64,000 nucleotides of DNA from Nitrospira lenta (lineage in GTDB: Bacteria > Nitrospirota > Nitrospiria > Nitrospirales > Nitrospiraceae). This document shows, piece after piece, positions 43,182-51,224 of the stretch. Each line of letters begins with the position of its first letter. The stretch's first letter is position 1. The DNA is taken from the NCBI RefSeq assembly GCF_900403705.1, contig NZ_OUNR01000019.1:1-64000 (forward strand). Direction: 5' to 3'. A program made the translations under genes and the position numbers. The notes beneath the pieces are model-generated. The model worked only from the letters and a program-made list of their open reading frames with translations. It searched no databases and was not told the DNA's origin.

Positions 43182-44360
43182 GTGGACTCCACACAATACA
43201 TCACGACGACAGACGGCCTTGAACGCTTGTGCGATCACCTGGCCACCGCATCACGCCTGGCCCTCGACACCGAGTTTGTCGGTGAAGAAAGTTTTGTCCC
43301 GCGGCTCGAACTCATACAAGTCGCTACTGAAACGCAGTCCGCCGTCATCGATTTTCCGGCGGTTCAGCAGTCATCCGCCCTGCAACCATTCTGGGACATT
43401 GTCCGCAATCCGGACGTGGAAAAGATTGTCCATGCGGGCCGGCAAGATCTTGATCTCTTTGCCACCCACGCGGGGACAATCCCCAAACCGTTTTTCGATA
43501 CTCAAATAGCCGCCGCGATGGTGGGATATGGCGCACAAGTCGCCTATGCCAATTTGGTCTTACGTGTCCACGGGAAAAAACTCGCGAAAGCTCACACCTT
43601 CACCAATTGGAGCGCGCGCCCGCTGTCGACCGATCAACTGGCCTATGCCCTGGAGGATGTCGAATTCTTACTGGCCATTCATGACCATCTGCGCACGCGC
43701 CTCACCAAACTCGGGAGGAGTGAGTGGGCACATGAAGAATTCTCCCGACTGGAAACGATCGTCGGCGACACGCGCCGCGAACCGCAAGAGCGCTACCAAC
43801 GGATTCGCGGGTGGGAGAGCTTGAAGCCGAAGTCTGCCGCCGTCCTGCGAGAGCTGGCCGCCTGGCGCGAGAGCGAAGCCAAACGCCGCAATGTGCCCCG
43901 CGGGCGCGTGATGCGAGACGAAGTCCTGCTGCAGCTCGCCCGCCATCCGCCGCGATCGGTCGACGAGCTGCGCGCCGTACGCGGCCTCCATGGATCGGAA
44001 GCGGACCGCCACGGCGAGACGATCCTCAAAACGATTCACGCCGCCAACGCGCTTCCCGCGTCTGCCTGGCCGGAGGTCCCGAAAGAGCGCAAGCCTGAAC
44101 CGGAATCGACCGGTTTGGTGGAATTGCTTCAGTCCGTGATGAAGGCCCAATCCGCCGATCAGGAAATCGCGCCCACCTTGCTCGCAACGACAGCCGATAT
44201 CCAGGCGCTGGTCGATGCGCGGGCTCAAGGCACCACGCCCGATCTTCCTCTGTTGCGAGGCTGGCGGAGAACGCTGTTGGGGAATCTGCTGCTTCAAGTC
44301 TTGAACGGGGAGGTCGCCGTGAAAATCGATGCCACCTCGGGAAGGCTTACCTGGTCATAG
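43182..44360 (+). CDS. rnd: Ribonuclease D
   Basis: 3'-5' exoribonuclease for tRNA 3'-end processing, 392 residues. DEDD exonuclease motifs are visible: LALDTEFVGEESFVPRLELI (Exo I), IVHAGRQDLDLFATHAG (Exo II) and YALEDVEFLLAIH (Exo III, Tyr form). An HRDC-type helical domain follows (VLRELAAWRESEAKRRNVPR ... VDELRAVRGL) and a second one lies near the C-terminus. Start GTG 43182, with GGAG eleven bases upstream. Confidence 0.92.
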   Translation: MDSTQYITTTDGLERLCDHLATASRLALDTEFVGEESFVPRLELIQVATETQSAVIDFPAVQQSSALQPFWDIVRNPDVEKIVHAGRQDLDLFATHAGTIPKPFFDTQIAAAMVGYGAQVAYANLVLRVHGKKLAKAHTFTNWSARPLSTDQLAYALEDVEFLLAIHDHLRTRLTKLGRSEWAHEEFSRLETIVGDTRREPQERYQRIRGWESLKPKSAAVLRELAAWRESEAKRRNVPRGRVMRDEVLLQLARHPPRSVDELRAVRGLHGSEADRHGETILKTIHAANALPASAWPEVPKERKPEPESTGLVELLQSVMKAQSADQEIAPTLLATTADIQALVDARAQGTTPDLPLLRGWRRTLLGNLLLQVLNGEVAVKIDATSGRLTWS

Positions 44361-44512
44361 GCTGAACGATTTCAGACTATCCGTCGCGCCAAGCCCCGGC
44401 TGAGCTGAAAGGCGAGGCTGACTAATCTGCTGACTGACGGTCCGTGCCGGCTTCCGCACTGTCCAGGCGCGCGCGCCGAACGGACCGTCGGTCACAACCG
44501 GCCACACTGGTC

Positions 44513-44863
44513 TCACAGCAGCGACTTCACTGTCTCCGCCGGCCTGGCCAGAATCGCCTGGTCATTCTTGACCACAAGAGGCCGCTGAATCAGATCCGGA
44601 TATTTCACCATCAAGTCCAGCAACGCGTCTTCCGACAGATCTTTTTTCGCCAACTCCAGTTCCTTATAGATATCCTCTTTCGTCCTGAGTACGTCCTTCG
44701 GAGAAAGCCCGGCTTTTTTCAAAATCTTCTTCAACTGATCTTTCGTAAACGTCTGCTCATAGTAATTCACTGTCGTGAACGGCGTCCCGCTATCTTTCAA
44801 CATCTGCACCGCTTGTCGGCACGTGGTACAGGTCGGTTTATGATAAATCGTGATGTCGGCCAT
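44513..44863 (-). CDS. ArsC/Spx family thioredoxin-fold protein
   Basis: A 116-residue protein with the N-terminal ITIYHKPTCTTCRQAVQMLK (CxxC at the redox position) and the C-terminal MVKYPDLIQRPLVVKN typical of ArsC/YffB/Spx proteins. The CTTC pair is more Spx/YffB-like than classical arsenate reductase, and no ars operon surrounds it, so arsenate reduction should not be assumed. GAAGGAG lies six bases before the ATG. Confidence 0.85.
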   Translation of the reverse strand: MADITIYHKPTCTTCRQAVQMLKDSGTPFTTVNYYEQTFTKDQLKKILKKAGLSPKDVLRTKEDIYKELELAKKDLSEDALLDLMVKYPDLIQRPLVVKNDQAILARPAETVKSLL

Positions 44864-44958
44864 TTGTACTCCTTCTCAAGAAACCTGCCTTGACGCCATT
44901 TTTTCTGCTATGGTAGACCATTCTAGATCGGTACACATTCACTGCACCACACAATACT

Positions 44959-45327
44959 ATGCCACTCGTCGGAACAAGTTCTTCGGGTCAGTTTTCCTGC
45001 ACCGGGACCACCCTGCACACACTCCGTGAACTCCGCACCAAACGCAAGGGCCAGCCGGTCTTCGTCTTAGGCCACTTACTGGATCGAAAAGGCCAGGAAG
45101 CCACGTTCGAAGTCTTCAATGACCGGATCGCTCTGGTGAAGTTTCCCGATGGCGCGGTCATCGGCTACGATCCGCTGGAACTCCTGCTGCCGACGGAAAT
45201 CGACGAGAAGGGCGTGGCTTACTTTGAAATTCGTCCTTGTGCCCAATGCGGCATTCTCTTTCCGCTGACCATCGCCGAGCGGGATGCCGACACCGAACCC
45301 ACCGAGTGTCTGGGCTGCCGGACATAA
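44959..45327 (+). CDS. Hypothetical protein with C-terminal zinc-ribbon-like cysteines
   Basis: A 122-residue soluble protein, divergent from the ArsC-like gene. The middle is beta-rich (GQPVFVLGHLLDRKGQEATF, ALVKFPDGAVIGYDPLELLL); the last 30 residues have CAQCGILF and CLGC, a CxxC-x20-CxxC arrangement that could bind zinc. No family recognised and no clear ribosome site, but codon use and the paired cysteines argue for a real gene. Confidence 0.6.
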   Translation: MPLVGTSSSGQFSCTGTTLHTLRELRTKRKGQPVFVLGHLLDRKGQEATFEVFNDRIALVKFPDGAVIGYDPLELLLPTEIDEKGVAYFEIRPCAQCGILFPLTIAERDADTEPTECLGCRT

Positions 45328-45377
45328 AGTCCGGTAAACGGTTACTTCCGCAGGCTGTTCAGCAATACACCCGCAAG

Positions 45378-45767
45378 TTAATCGACCAACGGCGCAATCT
45401 CCAGCGCTTTCTTCAGCAAACAATCACCGGCAAACCCCTGTAACGCCATCGGCAACATACTCCCGTCGACCACTCGAACCGTGGTCACTCGAAAGCCTTC
45501 GCTAGAGCGCTGCCCCTCAAGTCGCATCGCGTGACAGATTTCAAGCTTCTTCCAAATCAGATTGCCGGTAATGGCCTCTGAGGCCAGCAGCTTGGTGTCG
45601 GTGACCGTCCCCTCAATCGCAATCTTTGCCGAGATTCTCGTTTTGTCTTTGGGCACTTCGCTTACCACCGCATATGCCAGCTGACCCTCTTGGGCCGGCG
45701 CACTCCCGTGCCCCATCAAGACGAGTCCCATGAGCACTGTCCCCGCGATGATCGCCGTGCGTGTCAT
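45378..45767 (-). CDS. Hypothetical secreted protein
   Basis: A 129-residue protein with a signal peptide (MTRTAIIAGTVLMGLVLMG ... SAPAQ) and a beta-rich mature part with two cysteines (LEICHAMRL and FAGDCLLKKA) that may form a disulphide. AGGAGG lies six bases before the ATG. Encoded 86 bases after a 56-residue membrane protein on the same strand. No known domain recognised. Confidence 0.65.
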   Translation of the reverse strand: MTRTAIIAGTVLMGLVLMGHGSAPAQEGQLAYAVVSEVPKDKTRISAKIAIEGTVTDTKLLASEAITGNLIWKKLEICHAMRLEGQRSSEGFRVTTVRVVDGSMLPMALQGFAGDCLLKKALEIAPLVD

Positions 45768-45853
45768 TCAAGGCCTCCTAATCCAACCGGCCGGAAGCCG
45801 GATCCGCTCCTGCCCCCTGACGGGGACCGAGAAGATGCAGCAGGCTAGGCCGA

Positions 45854-46024
45854 TCATCTTTTTTCCTGACGAGGATCGCCATGATTCAGCGTACTGGTTC
45901 CAATCACCTTCTGCGGAACCGTCGGCGGTGGGGGAGCCACGCCCGCCCGATCTCGCAGGCGCCAAAATACAATCGCCGCGGGCACCAACACTAATACACC
46001 CAAAATCAGCATGACGCGAAACAC
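45854..46024 (-). CDS. Small single-pass membrane protein (56 residues)
   Basis: GTG start at 46024 with GAGG seven bases upstream; the frame ends with TGA at 45854-45856. The product is one hydrophobic helix (VMLILGVLVLVPAAIVFW, about residues 4-21), then a basic RLRDR and a proline-rich tail (APPPPTVPQKV). This positive-inside pattern and the ribosome site support a real small gene, probably co-transcribed with the secreted hypothetical at 45378-45767. Function unknown. Confidence 0.5.
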   Translation of the reverse strand: MFRVMLILGVLVLVPAAIVFWRLRDRAGVAPPPPTVPQKVIGTSTLNHGDPRQEKR

Positions 46025-46189
46025 ACCCGCACCTCATTTCCGCCGCGCAGCGCGCAACTCACAGACAGTATGCCAACCGGCATTTCTCAATTCAAGAATG
46101 ACTCGCCTTGCAAGAATGCCCCGCCTTGAAGAGTCCTCTCATGATACGCTATGCATAGATTGCAATCGTGTTCACAAGGGAGATCGCCT

Positions 46190-47323
46190 ATGCCGCACGA
46201 TTTCATGCCGGGCCTGGACGGTGTACCGGCCGCCACTTCGTCAATCAGCGATGTCGACGGCCAACGCGGCGTGCTGGAATATCGCGGCATCAACATCGAG
46301 ACACTCTGCGCCCAATCGTCGTTCCTCGAAACATCGTATCTGCTTCTCTTCGGCCGGCTTCCGACGCGTCCGGAGCTGGATCGCTGGACTAGTGACATCA
46401 CCCATCATCGCCGCATTAAGTTTCGCATCAACGATCTCTTGAAGTGCCTGCCTGAAACCGGCCATCCGATGGATGCGCTGCAAGCCGCGGTCGCCGCGCT
46501 CGGCATGTTTTATCCTGGTCGACAGGTCAAAGACGCGGAAAACAACTACTGGTCGGCCGTACGGCTCATCGCCAAGCTGCCGACGATCGTCGCGGCCTGG
46601 GCTAGACTCCGGCACGGCAACGACCCCATCCCGCCGCAAGATGACCTCGAGTTCTCTGAAAACTTTTTGTACATGCTGACAGAACAGACACCGCATCCGC
46701 TCTGGAAAGACATCTTTGACGACTGTCTTATCCTCCATGCCGAACATACGATGAACGCCTCGACCTTTACCGGACTGGTAACGGCCTCGACGCTCGCCGA
46801 TCCGTATACTGTTGTCGCCTCCTCGATCGGGGCCCTTAAGGGACCGCTCCATGGCGGGGCCAACGAAGAAGTGATTCAGATGCTCCGCGAGATCGGCAGC
46901 CCTGAACGAGCTCGGGCCTACGTGGAGCACAAGCTGGCCGGCAAACAGAAGCTCATGGGATTCGGCCATCGTGTCTACAAAGTGAAAGATCCTCGGGCCA
47001 CCATTCTTCAAGGGCTCTGCGAACGGCTCTTTACCGCCTGCGGGCCGTCGCCCCTCTATGCCATCGCCGTGGAAGTCGAACGAACGGCAGACGATCTCCT
47101 GCGGGGGAAAGGCCTGTACCCGAACGTCGATTTTTATTCCGGCATCATCTACGATCAGATGCACATCGACACGGACCTCTACACACCGCTCTTCGCCATG
47201 GCCCGCGTATCCGGCTGGCTCGCCCATTGGCTGGAACAGCTGCGGGGGAACAAGCTTTTCCGTCCTGACCAGATTTACTCAGGGGAACACAATCGCCCCT
47301 ATACCCCCTTGACGCAGCGCTGA
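46190..47323 (+). CDS. Citrate synthase
   Basis: Condenses oxaloacetate and acetyl-CoA to citrate. The 377-residue protein has the short citrate-synthase form: GVLEYRGINIETLCAQSSFL, HTMNASTFTGLVTASTLADP, GPLHGGANEEVIQMLREIG (catalytic His), KLMGFGHRVYKVKDPRATIL (catalytic His), and the catalytic Asp in YPNVDFYSGIIYDQM. It could equally be a 2-methylcitrate synthase, but no prp genes are near. ATG 46190 has AAGGGAG nearby. Malic enzyme and fumarase genes lie within 6 kb. Confidence 0.92.
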   Translation: MPHDFMPGLDGVPAATSSISDVDGQRGVLEYRGINIETLCAQSSFLETSYLLLFGRLPTRPELDRWTSDITHHRRIKFRINDLLKCLPETGHPMDALQAAVAALGMFYPGRQVKDAENNYWSAVRLIAKLPTIVAAWARLRHGNDPIPPQDDLEFSENFLYMLTEQTPHPLWKDIFDDCLILHAEHTMNASTFTGLVTASTLADPYTVVASSIGALKGPLHGGANEEVIQMLREIGSPERARAYVEHKLAGKQKLMGFGHRVYKVKDPRATILQGLCERLFTACGPSPLYAIAVEVERTADDLLRGKGLYPNVDFYSGIIYDQMHIDTDLYTPLFAMARVSGWLAHWLEQLRGNKLFRPDQIYSGEHNRPYTPLTQR

Positions 47324-47452
47324 CCGCGCCTCTTCGCACGGCGCCCCTTGACTCGCCCCACATCGCCATTATCTCTGTTGTTGTAAGCACGACAGACGCG
47401 GCGCCGGCGTCAGGCACGACGAACACGACACATAATTCGTAGGAGGTATGCC

Positions 47453-47902
47453 ATGACCGCTTTGATGCGTTGGGATCCGTTTCGCGAACTTGAAGAGATG
47501 TCAGCTCGACTGAATCGAATGGTGGCCCGTCCTGCAGCGAAAACCAACGGGAAGGAAGCCTTGACCGTGGCCGACTGGATGCCGACCGTCGATATCAGCG
47601 AAACCGAGGGTGAATATGTCATCCAGGCGGAATTGCCTGAGGTAAAGAAAGACGACGTGAAGGTGACATTGGAAGAGGGGGTCCTGACGATTCAAGGACA
47701 ACGCCGTCAGGAAAAGGATGAGAAGACCACGAAATATCATCGGATCGAACGATCCTATGGAACATTCGTCCGGAGCTTCTCACTGCCGGACCAAGTAAAC
47801 GAGAGCGGGGTAAAAGCCGAATTCAAAGACGGGGTGTTGAACCTGCACATCCCGAAATCGGAAAAGGCCAAACCGCGCGCGATTGAGGTGAACGTCGCCT
47901 GA
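47453..47902 (+). CDS. Hsp20/alpha-crystallin small heat shock protein
   Basis: ATP-independent holdase chaperone, 149 residues. The N-terminal MRWDPFRELEEMSARLNRM is followed by the alpha-crystallin domain (about 42-140: MPTVDISETEGEYVIQAELP, GVLTIQGQRR, AEFKDGVLNLHIPKSE) and the C-terminal basic stretch KAKPRAIEV containing the I-x-V anchor. GGAGG lies seven bases before the ATG, and a hairpin follows. Stand-alone unit. Confidence 0.94.
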   Translation: MTALMRWDPFRELEEMSARLNRMVARPAAKTNGKEALTVADWMPTVDISETEGEYVIQAELPEVKKDDVKVTLEEGVLTIQGQRRQEKDEKTTKYHRIERSYGTFVRSFSLPDQVNESGVKAEFKDGVLNLHIPKSEKAKPRAIEVNVA

Positions 47903-47930
47903 GGATTTTGCGAATCCCGGGAACGGTTGG

Positions 47931-47954
47931 ACGGCCCGCTCGAGCGGGCCGTTT
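47931..47954 (+). terminator. GC-rich terminator after hsp20
   Basis: ACGGCCCGCT/AGCGGGCCGT forms a 10-bp palindromic stem with a minimal loop, followed by TTTC, 28 bases after the stop codon. The T-tract is short. Confidence 0.6.
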
Positions 47955-48135
47955 CGCCCACCCCCTCACTCACCTCCCTCAATATGCCAGTTTCGCTGCT
48001 GTCTCCAGACCTCGTCATTTTTGATCCGGTTGCACCGCGTGACTTTCCCCGTTTGCTCTCTTGAGCTTCCACGCAGCAACCGTTTAAGATGCGCGCTCCG
48101 TTATACACATGATTGCCTAGCGAGGAGATACGCGC

Positions 48136-49572
48136 ATGAAAAAATCAGCAGGAACACCGCCCGCAAACACCCGCATTGAACGCGACACGATGGGCGAGTT
48201 GGCCGTCCCCTCGGCCGCCTACTACGGCGTGCAAACCGCGCGCGCCATCGAAAACTTCCCGATCAGTTCTCTCCGCATGCCGCGCTCGGTCATCCGGGCC
48301 ATGGGGCTGATCAAACGCGCCGCTGCCAGCGTGAATTACTCGCTGGGCCTCCTGGACAAGAAACCCGCTGACGCGATCAAGGCGGCTGCCACCGAAGTGG
48401 TCGAAGGGACGCTTGACGCCGAATTTCCGGTCGATATTTTCCAAACCGGATCCGGCACCTCCACTAACATGAACACGAATGAAGTGATTTCGAATCGGGC
48501 CACCGAACTCCTTGGCGGCGCGCGCGGGAGCAAATTGGTCCATCCGAACGATCATGTCAATTTGGGGCAGTCCAGCAACGACGTGATTCCCACGGCGATT
48601 CACATCGCCGCCGGGGAGCTGATGCAGCAGCAACTCATTCCGGCTCTGACCCGCTTGCAGAAATCTCTCGCCCGGAAAGCCAAAGAGTTCGACAAGATCG
48701 TTAAAATCGGCCGCACCCATCTGCAGGATGCCACCCCCGTGCGGCTAGGGCAGGAATTCGGCGGCTACGCACGCCAGATTGAGCTCGGCATTCAGCGCGT
48801 GAAGCGCGCGCAGGACGCTCTCAGCGAAGTGGCGCTCGGCGGCACCGCCGTCGGCACCGGGCTGAACTGCCATCCGAAATTTTCATCGAAAGTGATGGCG
48901 ATCATTTCGAAAGAGACCGGCTGCACTTTCAAAGAAGCCAAAAATCATTTTGAGGCCCAGTCGGCGCAGGACTCGTTGGTGGAAGCCAGCGGGGAGTTGC
49001 GGACGATTGCCGTGAGCCTCATGAAGATCGCCAACGATGTGCGCTGGCTCGGCTCAGGCCCGCGCTGCGGGTTGGGAGAAATCAACCTGCCGGAAACACA
49101 ACCGGGGTCGTCGATCATGCCGGGAAAAGTAAATCCGGTGATCGCCGAATCCGTGACGATGGTCTGTGCCCAGGTCATCGGCAATGATGTCTCTGTGACG
49201 ATCGGCGGGCAGGCGGCCAACTTTGAATTGATCGTCATGCTGCCGGTCATGGCCTACAACCTCCTCCAATCGATTGAGTTGCTCGCATCCGTTTCCAACA
49301 ACTTTGCCGCAAAATGTATCGACGGCATCAAGGCCAACGAAGAACGCTGCAAGAGCTTGATCGAAGAAAGCCTCGCGATGTGTACCGCGCTCGCGCCGGA
49401 GATCGGCTACGAGGCGGCCGCAAAGCTGGCGAAGGATGCGTACAAGTCCGGCAAGACCGTTCGTGAAGTGGCGAAAGAACAGAAAGTCCTTTCAGACAAA
49501 CGCCTCACCGAATTGCTCGATCCCTGGCGCATGACCATGCCCGGCGGCCCGGTCGGAAGCGCCGGAGGATAG
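48136..49572 (+). CDS. fumC: Class II fumarate hydratase
   Basis: Reversible hydration of fumarate to malate; 478 residues in the fumarase/aspartase superfamily. TGSGTSTNMNTNEVISNRA, HPNDHVNLGQSSNDVIPTA, KIGRTHLQDATPVRLGQEFG and the signature GSSIMPGKVNP are clear. PGKVNP, rather than the PAKVNP of aspartase, and WLGSGPRCGLGEINLPETQP favour fumarase, but the STNMN variant is also seen in aspartases, so aspartate ammonia-lyase is the alternative. The GAGGAGATACGCGC stretch precedes the ATG. Confidence 0.85.
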   Translation: MKKSAGTPPANTRIERDTMGELAVPSAAYYGVQTARAIENFPISSLRMPRSVIRAMGLIKRAAASVNYSLGLLDKKPADAIKAAATEVVEGTLDAEFPVDIFQTGSGTSTNMNTNEVISNRATELLGGARGSKLVHPNDHVNLGQSSNDVIPTAIHIAAGELMQQQLIPALTRLQKSLARKAKEFDKIVKIGRTHLQDATPVRLGQEFGGYARQIELGIQRVKRAQDALSEVALGGTAVGTGLNCHPKFSSKVMAIISKETGCTFKEAKNHFEAQSAQDSLVEASGELRTIAVSLMKIANDVRWLGSGPRCGLGEINLPETQPGSSIMPGKVNPVIAESVTMVCAQVIGNDVSVTIGGQAANFELIVMLPVMAYNLLQSIELLASVSNNFAAKCIDGIKANEERCKSLIEESLAMCTALAPEIGYEAAAKLAKDAYKSGKTVREVAKEQKVLSDKRLTELLDPWRMTMPGGPVGSAGG

Positions 49573-49709
49573 AGAGAAACAGCCAGAGTCTTCACAAACG
49601 GCAGAGTATCGCAGCCCGATCTAAGCACTCAGCCTAAGGTTTGGTTCAGCGATGCCCTGGCAGAAAGATGCGGCCGTTTCTATTGTGCCAGTAGCGGAGG
49701 AGTATGGTC

Positions 49710-50093
49710 ATGTCACAAGCCGACGATAACAAGACTCTTGTCCTTGCAGTCCTGAAAGGAGCATTCATCGATCGCGACCCTAGCGTGGTGGATCGCTATT
49801 TCTCACCCAACTATGTCCAACACAATCCGTCCATCCCGAATGGTCCGTCCGCCATTCAGGGATTGATCCCCAACCTCGCGCCGGACTTCCGCTATGAACC
49901 GGGCATGACCGTCGCTTCGGGGGATCTGGTTATGGTTCATGGCCGCTATACGGGGTGGGGACCAAACCCCTTGGTTGCAGTGGACATCTTCCGGGTGGAG
50001 GGTGGCAAGGTGGTCGAACATTGGGACGTGATGCAAGCGGAGATACCTGCCAGCCAGACGGTCAGCGGGAACTCCATGTTCACGTTACCCTAA
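49710..50093 (+). CDS. SnoaL/NTF2-like protein
   Basis: A 127-residue cytoplasmic protein with an NTF2-like cone fold: AFIDRDPSVVDRYFSPNYVQ, HNPSIPNGPSAIQGLI, LVMVHGRYTGWGPNPLVAVD and the GGKVVEHWDVMQ end are typical of SnoaL-like polyketide-cyclase-type proteins. Activity unknown. ATG 49710 is chosen because GGAGGAG lies seven bases upstream; ATG 49704 is too close to it. Confidence 0.85.
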   Translation: MSQADDNKTLVLAVLKGAFIDRDPSVVDRYFSPNYVQHNPSIPNGPSAIQGLIPNLAPDFRYEPGMTVASGDLVMVHGRYTGWGPNPLVAVDIFRVEGGKVVEHWDVMQAEIPASQTVSGNSMFTLP

Positions 50094-50146
50094 TCACGAA
50101 TTGCGAATCCTCAGAAGTTCCAGAGCCGGTGCTTGAGTTGGCACCT

Positions 50147-50174
50147 GCTCCCGCGAGGGCAGGCGAGCGGGAGC
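50147..50174. other. Hairpin between convergent genes
   Basis: GCTCCCGC/GCGGGAGC, 8-bp stem with a 12-base loop, between the NTF2-like gene and the acetyltransferase gene. No T-run on either strand, so only a weak candidate for a shared terminator. Confidence 0.3.
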
Positions 50175-50183
50175 GCGCGACGG

Positions 50184-50762
50184 TCAGAGCGTGCGAAGAA
50201 TTCGCGCAGGGTTTCCCACCGCAACCACGTTAGGGGGGATATCTTTGGTCACGACCGCGCCGGCTCCGATGACGCTGTTCTCTCCGATGGTGACACCGGG
50301 CAACACGATCACTCCACCGCCGAGCCAGACATTATCTCCGATCACAATGGGTTGAGCCGCTTCATACTTTTGACGGCGAGGCTCTGCCTCTACGGGGTGG
50401 GTGGGGGTCAGGAGTTGGACGTTCGGTCCGATCTGCACATCCTGGCCGATGGTGATCTGCGCCACATCCAAGGCGACAAGGCCATAGTTCGCAAAGGTTC
50501 GCGCCCCGATGGTGATGTAGGTTCCATAGTCCACGTAGATCGGCGGCTTGATGTGCACCCCGGGACCTATTGCTCCTAGCAGTTCTCGAAGAACGCCATT
50601 CGCCTCATCCCTGTCGATCGCATAGCGCGCTTCATATTCCTTCATCAGCCGGTATGCACGTCGAGACGCCGCTTCGAGTTCAGGATCGTTGGCGATGTAC
50701 AACTCTCCCGCAAGCATCTTTTCTTTTTGTGTCCGGGAATCATCTTGGTTCGTGGATGCCAT
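50184..50762 (-). CDS. Maltose/galactoside O-acetyltransferase family protein
   Basis: A 192-residue left-handed beta-helix acetyltransferase using acetyl-CoA. The N-terminal Mac domain (KEKMLAGELYIANDPELEAA) precedes the hexapeptide repeats; LLTPTHPVEAEPRR carries the catalytic His, and VWLGGGVIVLPGVTIGENSV and GAGAVVTKDIPPNVVAVGNP close the helix. The class is Maa/LacA/NodL; the sugar acceptor is unknown and there is no sugar operon beside it. Confidence 0.9.
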   Translation of the reverse strand: MASTNQDDSRTQKEKMLAGELYIANDPELEAASRRAYRLMKEYEARYAIDRDEANGVLRELLGAIGPGVHIKPPIYVDYGTYITIGARTFANYGLVALDVAQITIGQDVQIGPNVQLLTPTHPVEAEPRRQKYEAAQPIVIGDNVWLGGGVIVLPGVTIGENSVIGAGAVVTKDIPPNVVAVGNPARILRTL

Positions 50763-51224
50763 ATGGTGCCTCCAGCCAATTGCACAGCCTCTCGCAGGCC
50801 GTGGAACAACAGTGTGTGAATAGACTCACGCCGTCTCGAATTGAGACCGCCGACCCGGACACGCATGTCCTCCTGAAGGAGGCTGACGGCATCGCGCATC
50901 CACCTCAGCTATTGATGTGCCATACAAGCTCGGAGATCCGCAAGACGGGAATCGGTAGACGCGGGGGATCCGACGATACATCCAACGTTTTAATTGTCTC
51001 GTCCAGTGCGACCTGTGCGCGAGCCTTCTGCCTGTCAGCGCCGACGAGACCCATTGCTCACCAGGCACAGAACCTTAGCGGTGACGGTGAATTCACCGGG
51101 ACAGCCCGCTCACACGGTCATAGAAAAACACTAACCTCTTTGACAGTGCAAAATCCTCTATGCTAATGTCCCGAAACTGTTGGAGTTCCAGTCATTTTCT
51201 ATCCACTTTTCCAGGGAACATCGC
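50763..51224. other. 462-bp intergenic region
   Basis: No convincing gene; short frames on both strands lack ribosome sites and family features. The right end holds the promoter described at 51140-51169. Nothing else recognisable. Confidence 0.5.
51140..51169 (+). promoter_or_regulatory. Sigma-70 promoter of the FAD oxidoreductase gene
   Basis: Consensus TTGACA (51140-51145), an 18-base spacer ending in TGC (an extended -10 TG), and TAATGT (51164-51169). Start of the next gene is 56 bases downstream. Confidence 0.6.

Noticed and set aside
44513-44863. Annotation as arsenate reductase for arsenic resistance
   Set aside because: The CxxC site is Spx/YffB-like and there are no ars genes nearby, so only the fold family is assigned.
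46241-47227. Long open frame (328 codons) antisense to citrate synthase
   Set aside because: The sense strand is an unambiguous citrate synthase; the antisense product has no domain, and long shadow frames are common in GC-rich genes.
50570-51166. 198-codon frame antisense to and beyond the acetyltransferase gene
   Set aside because: It overlaps a clear acetyltransferase on the other strand and shows no domain or ribosome site.
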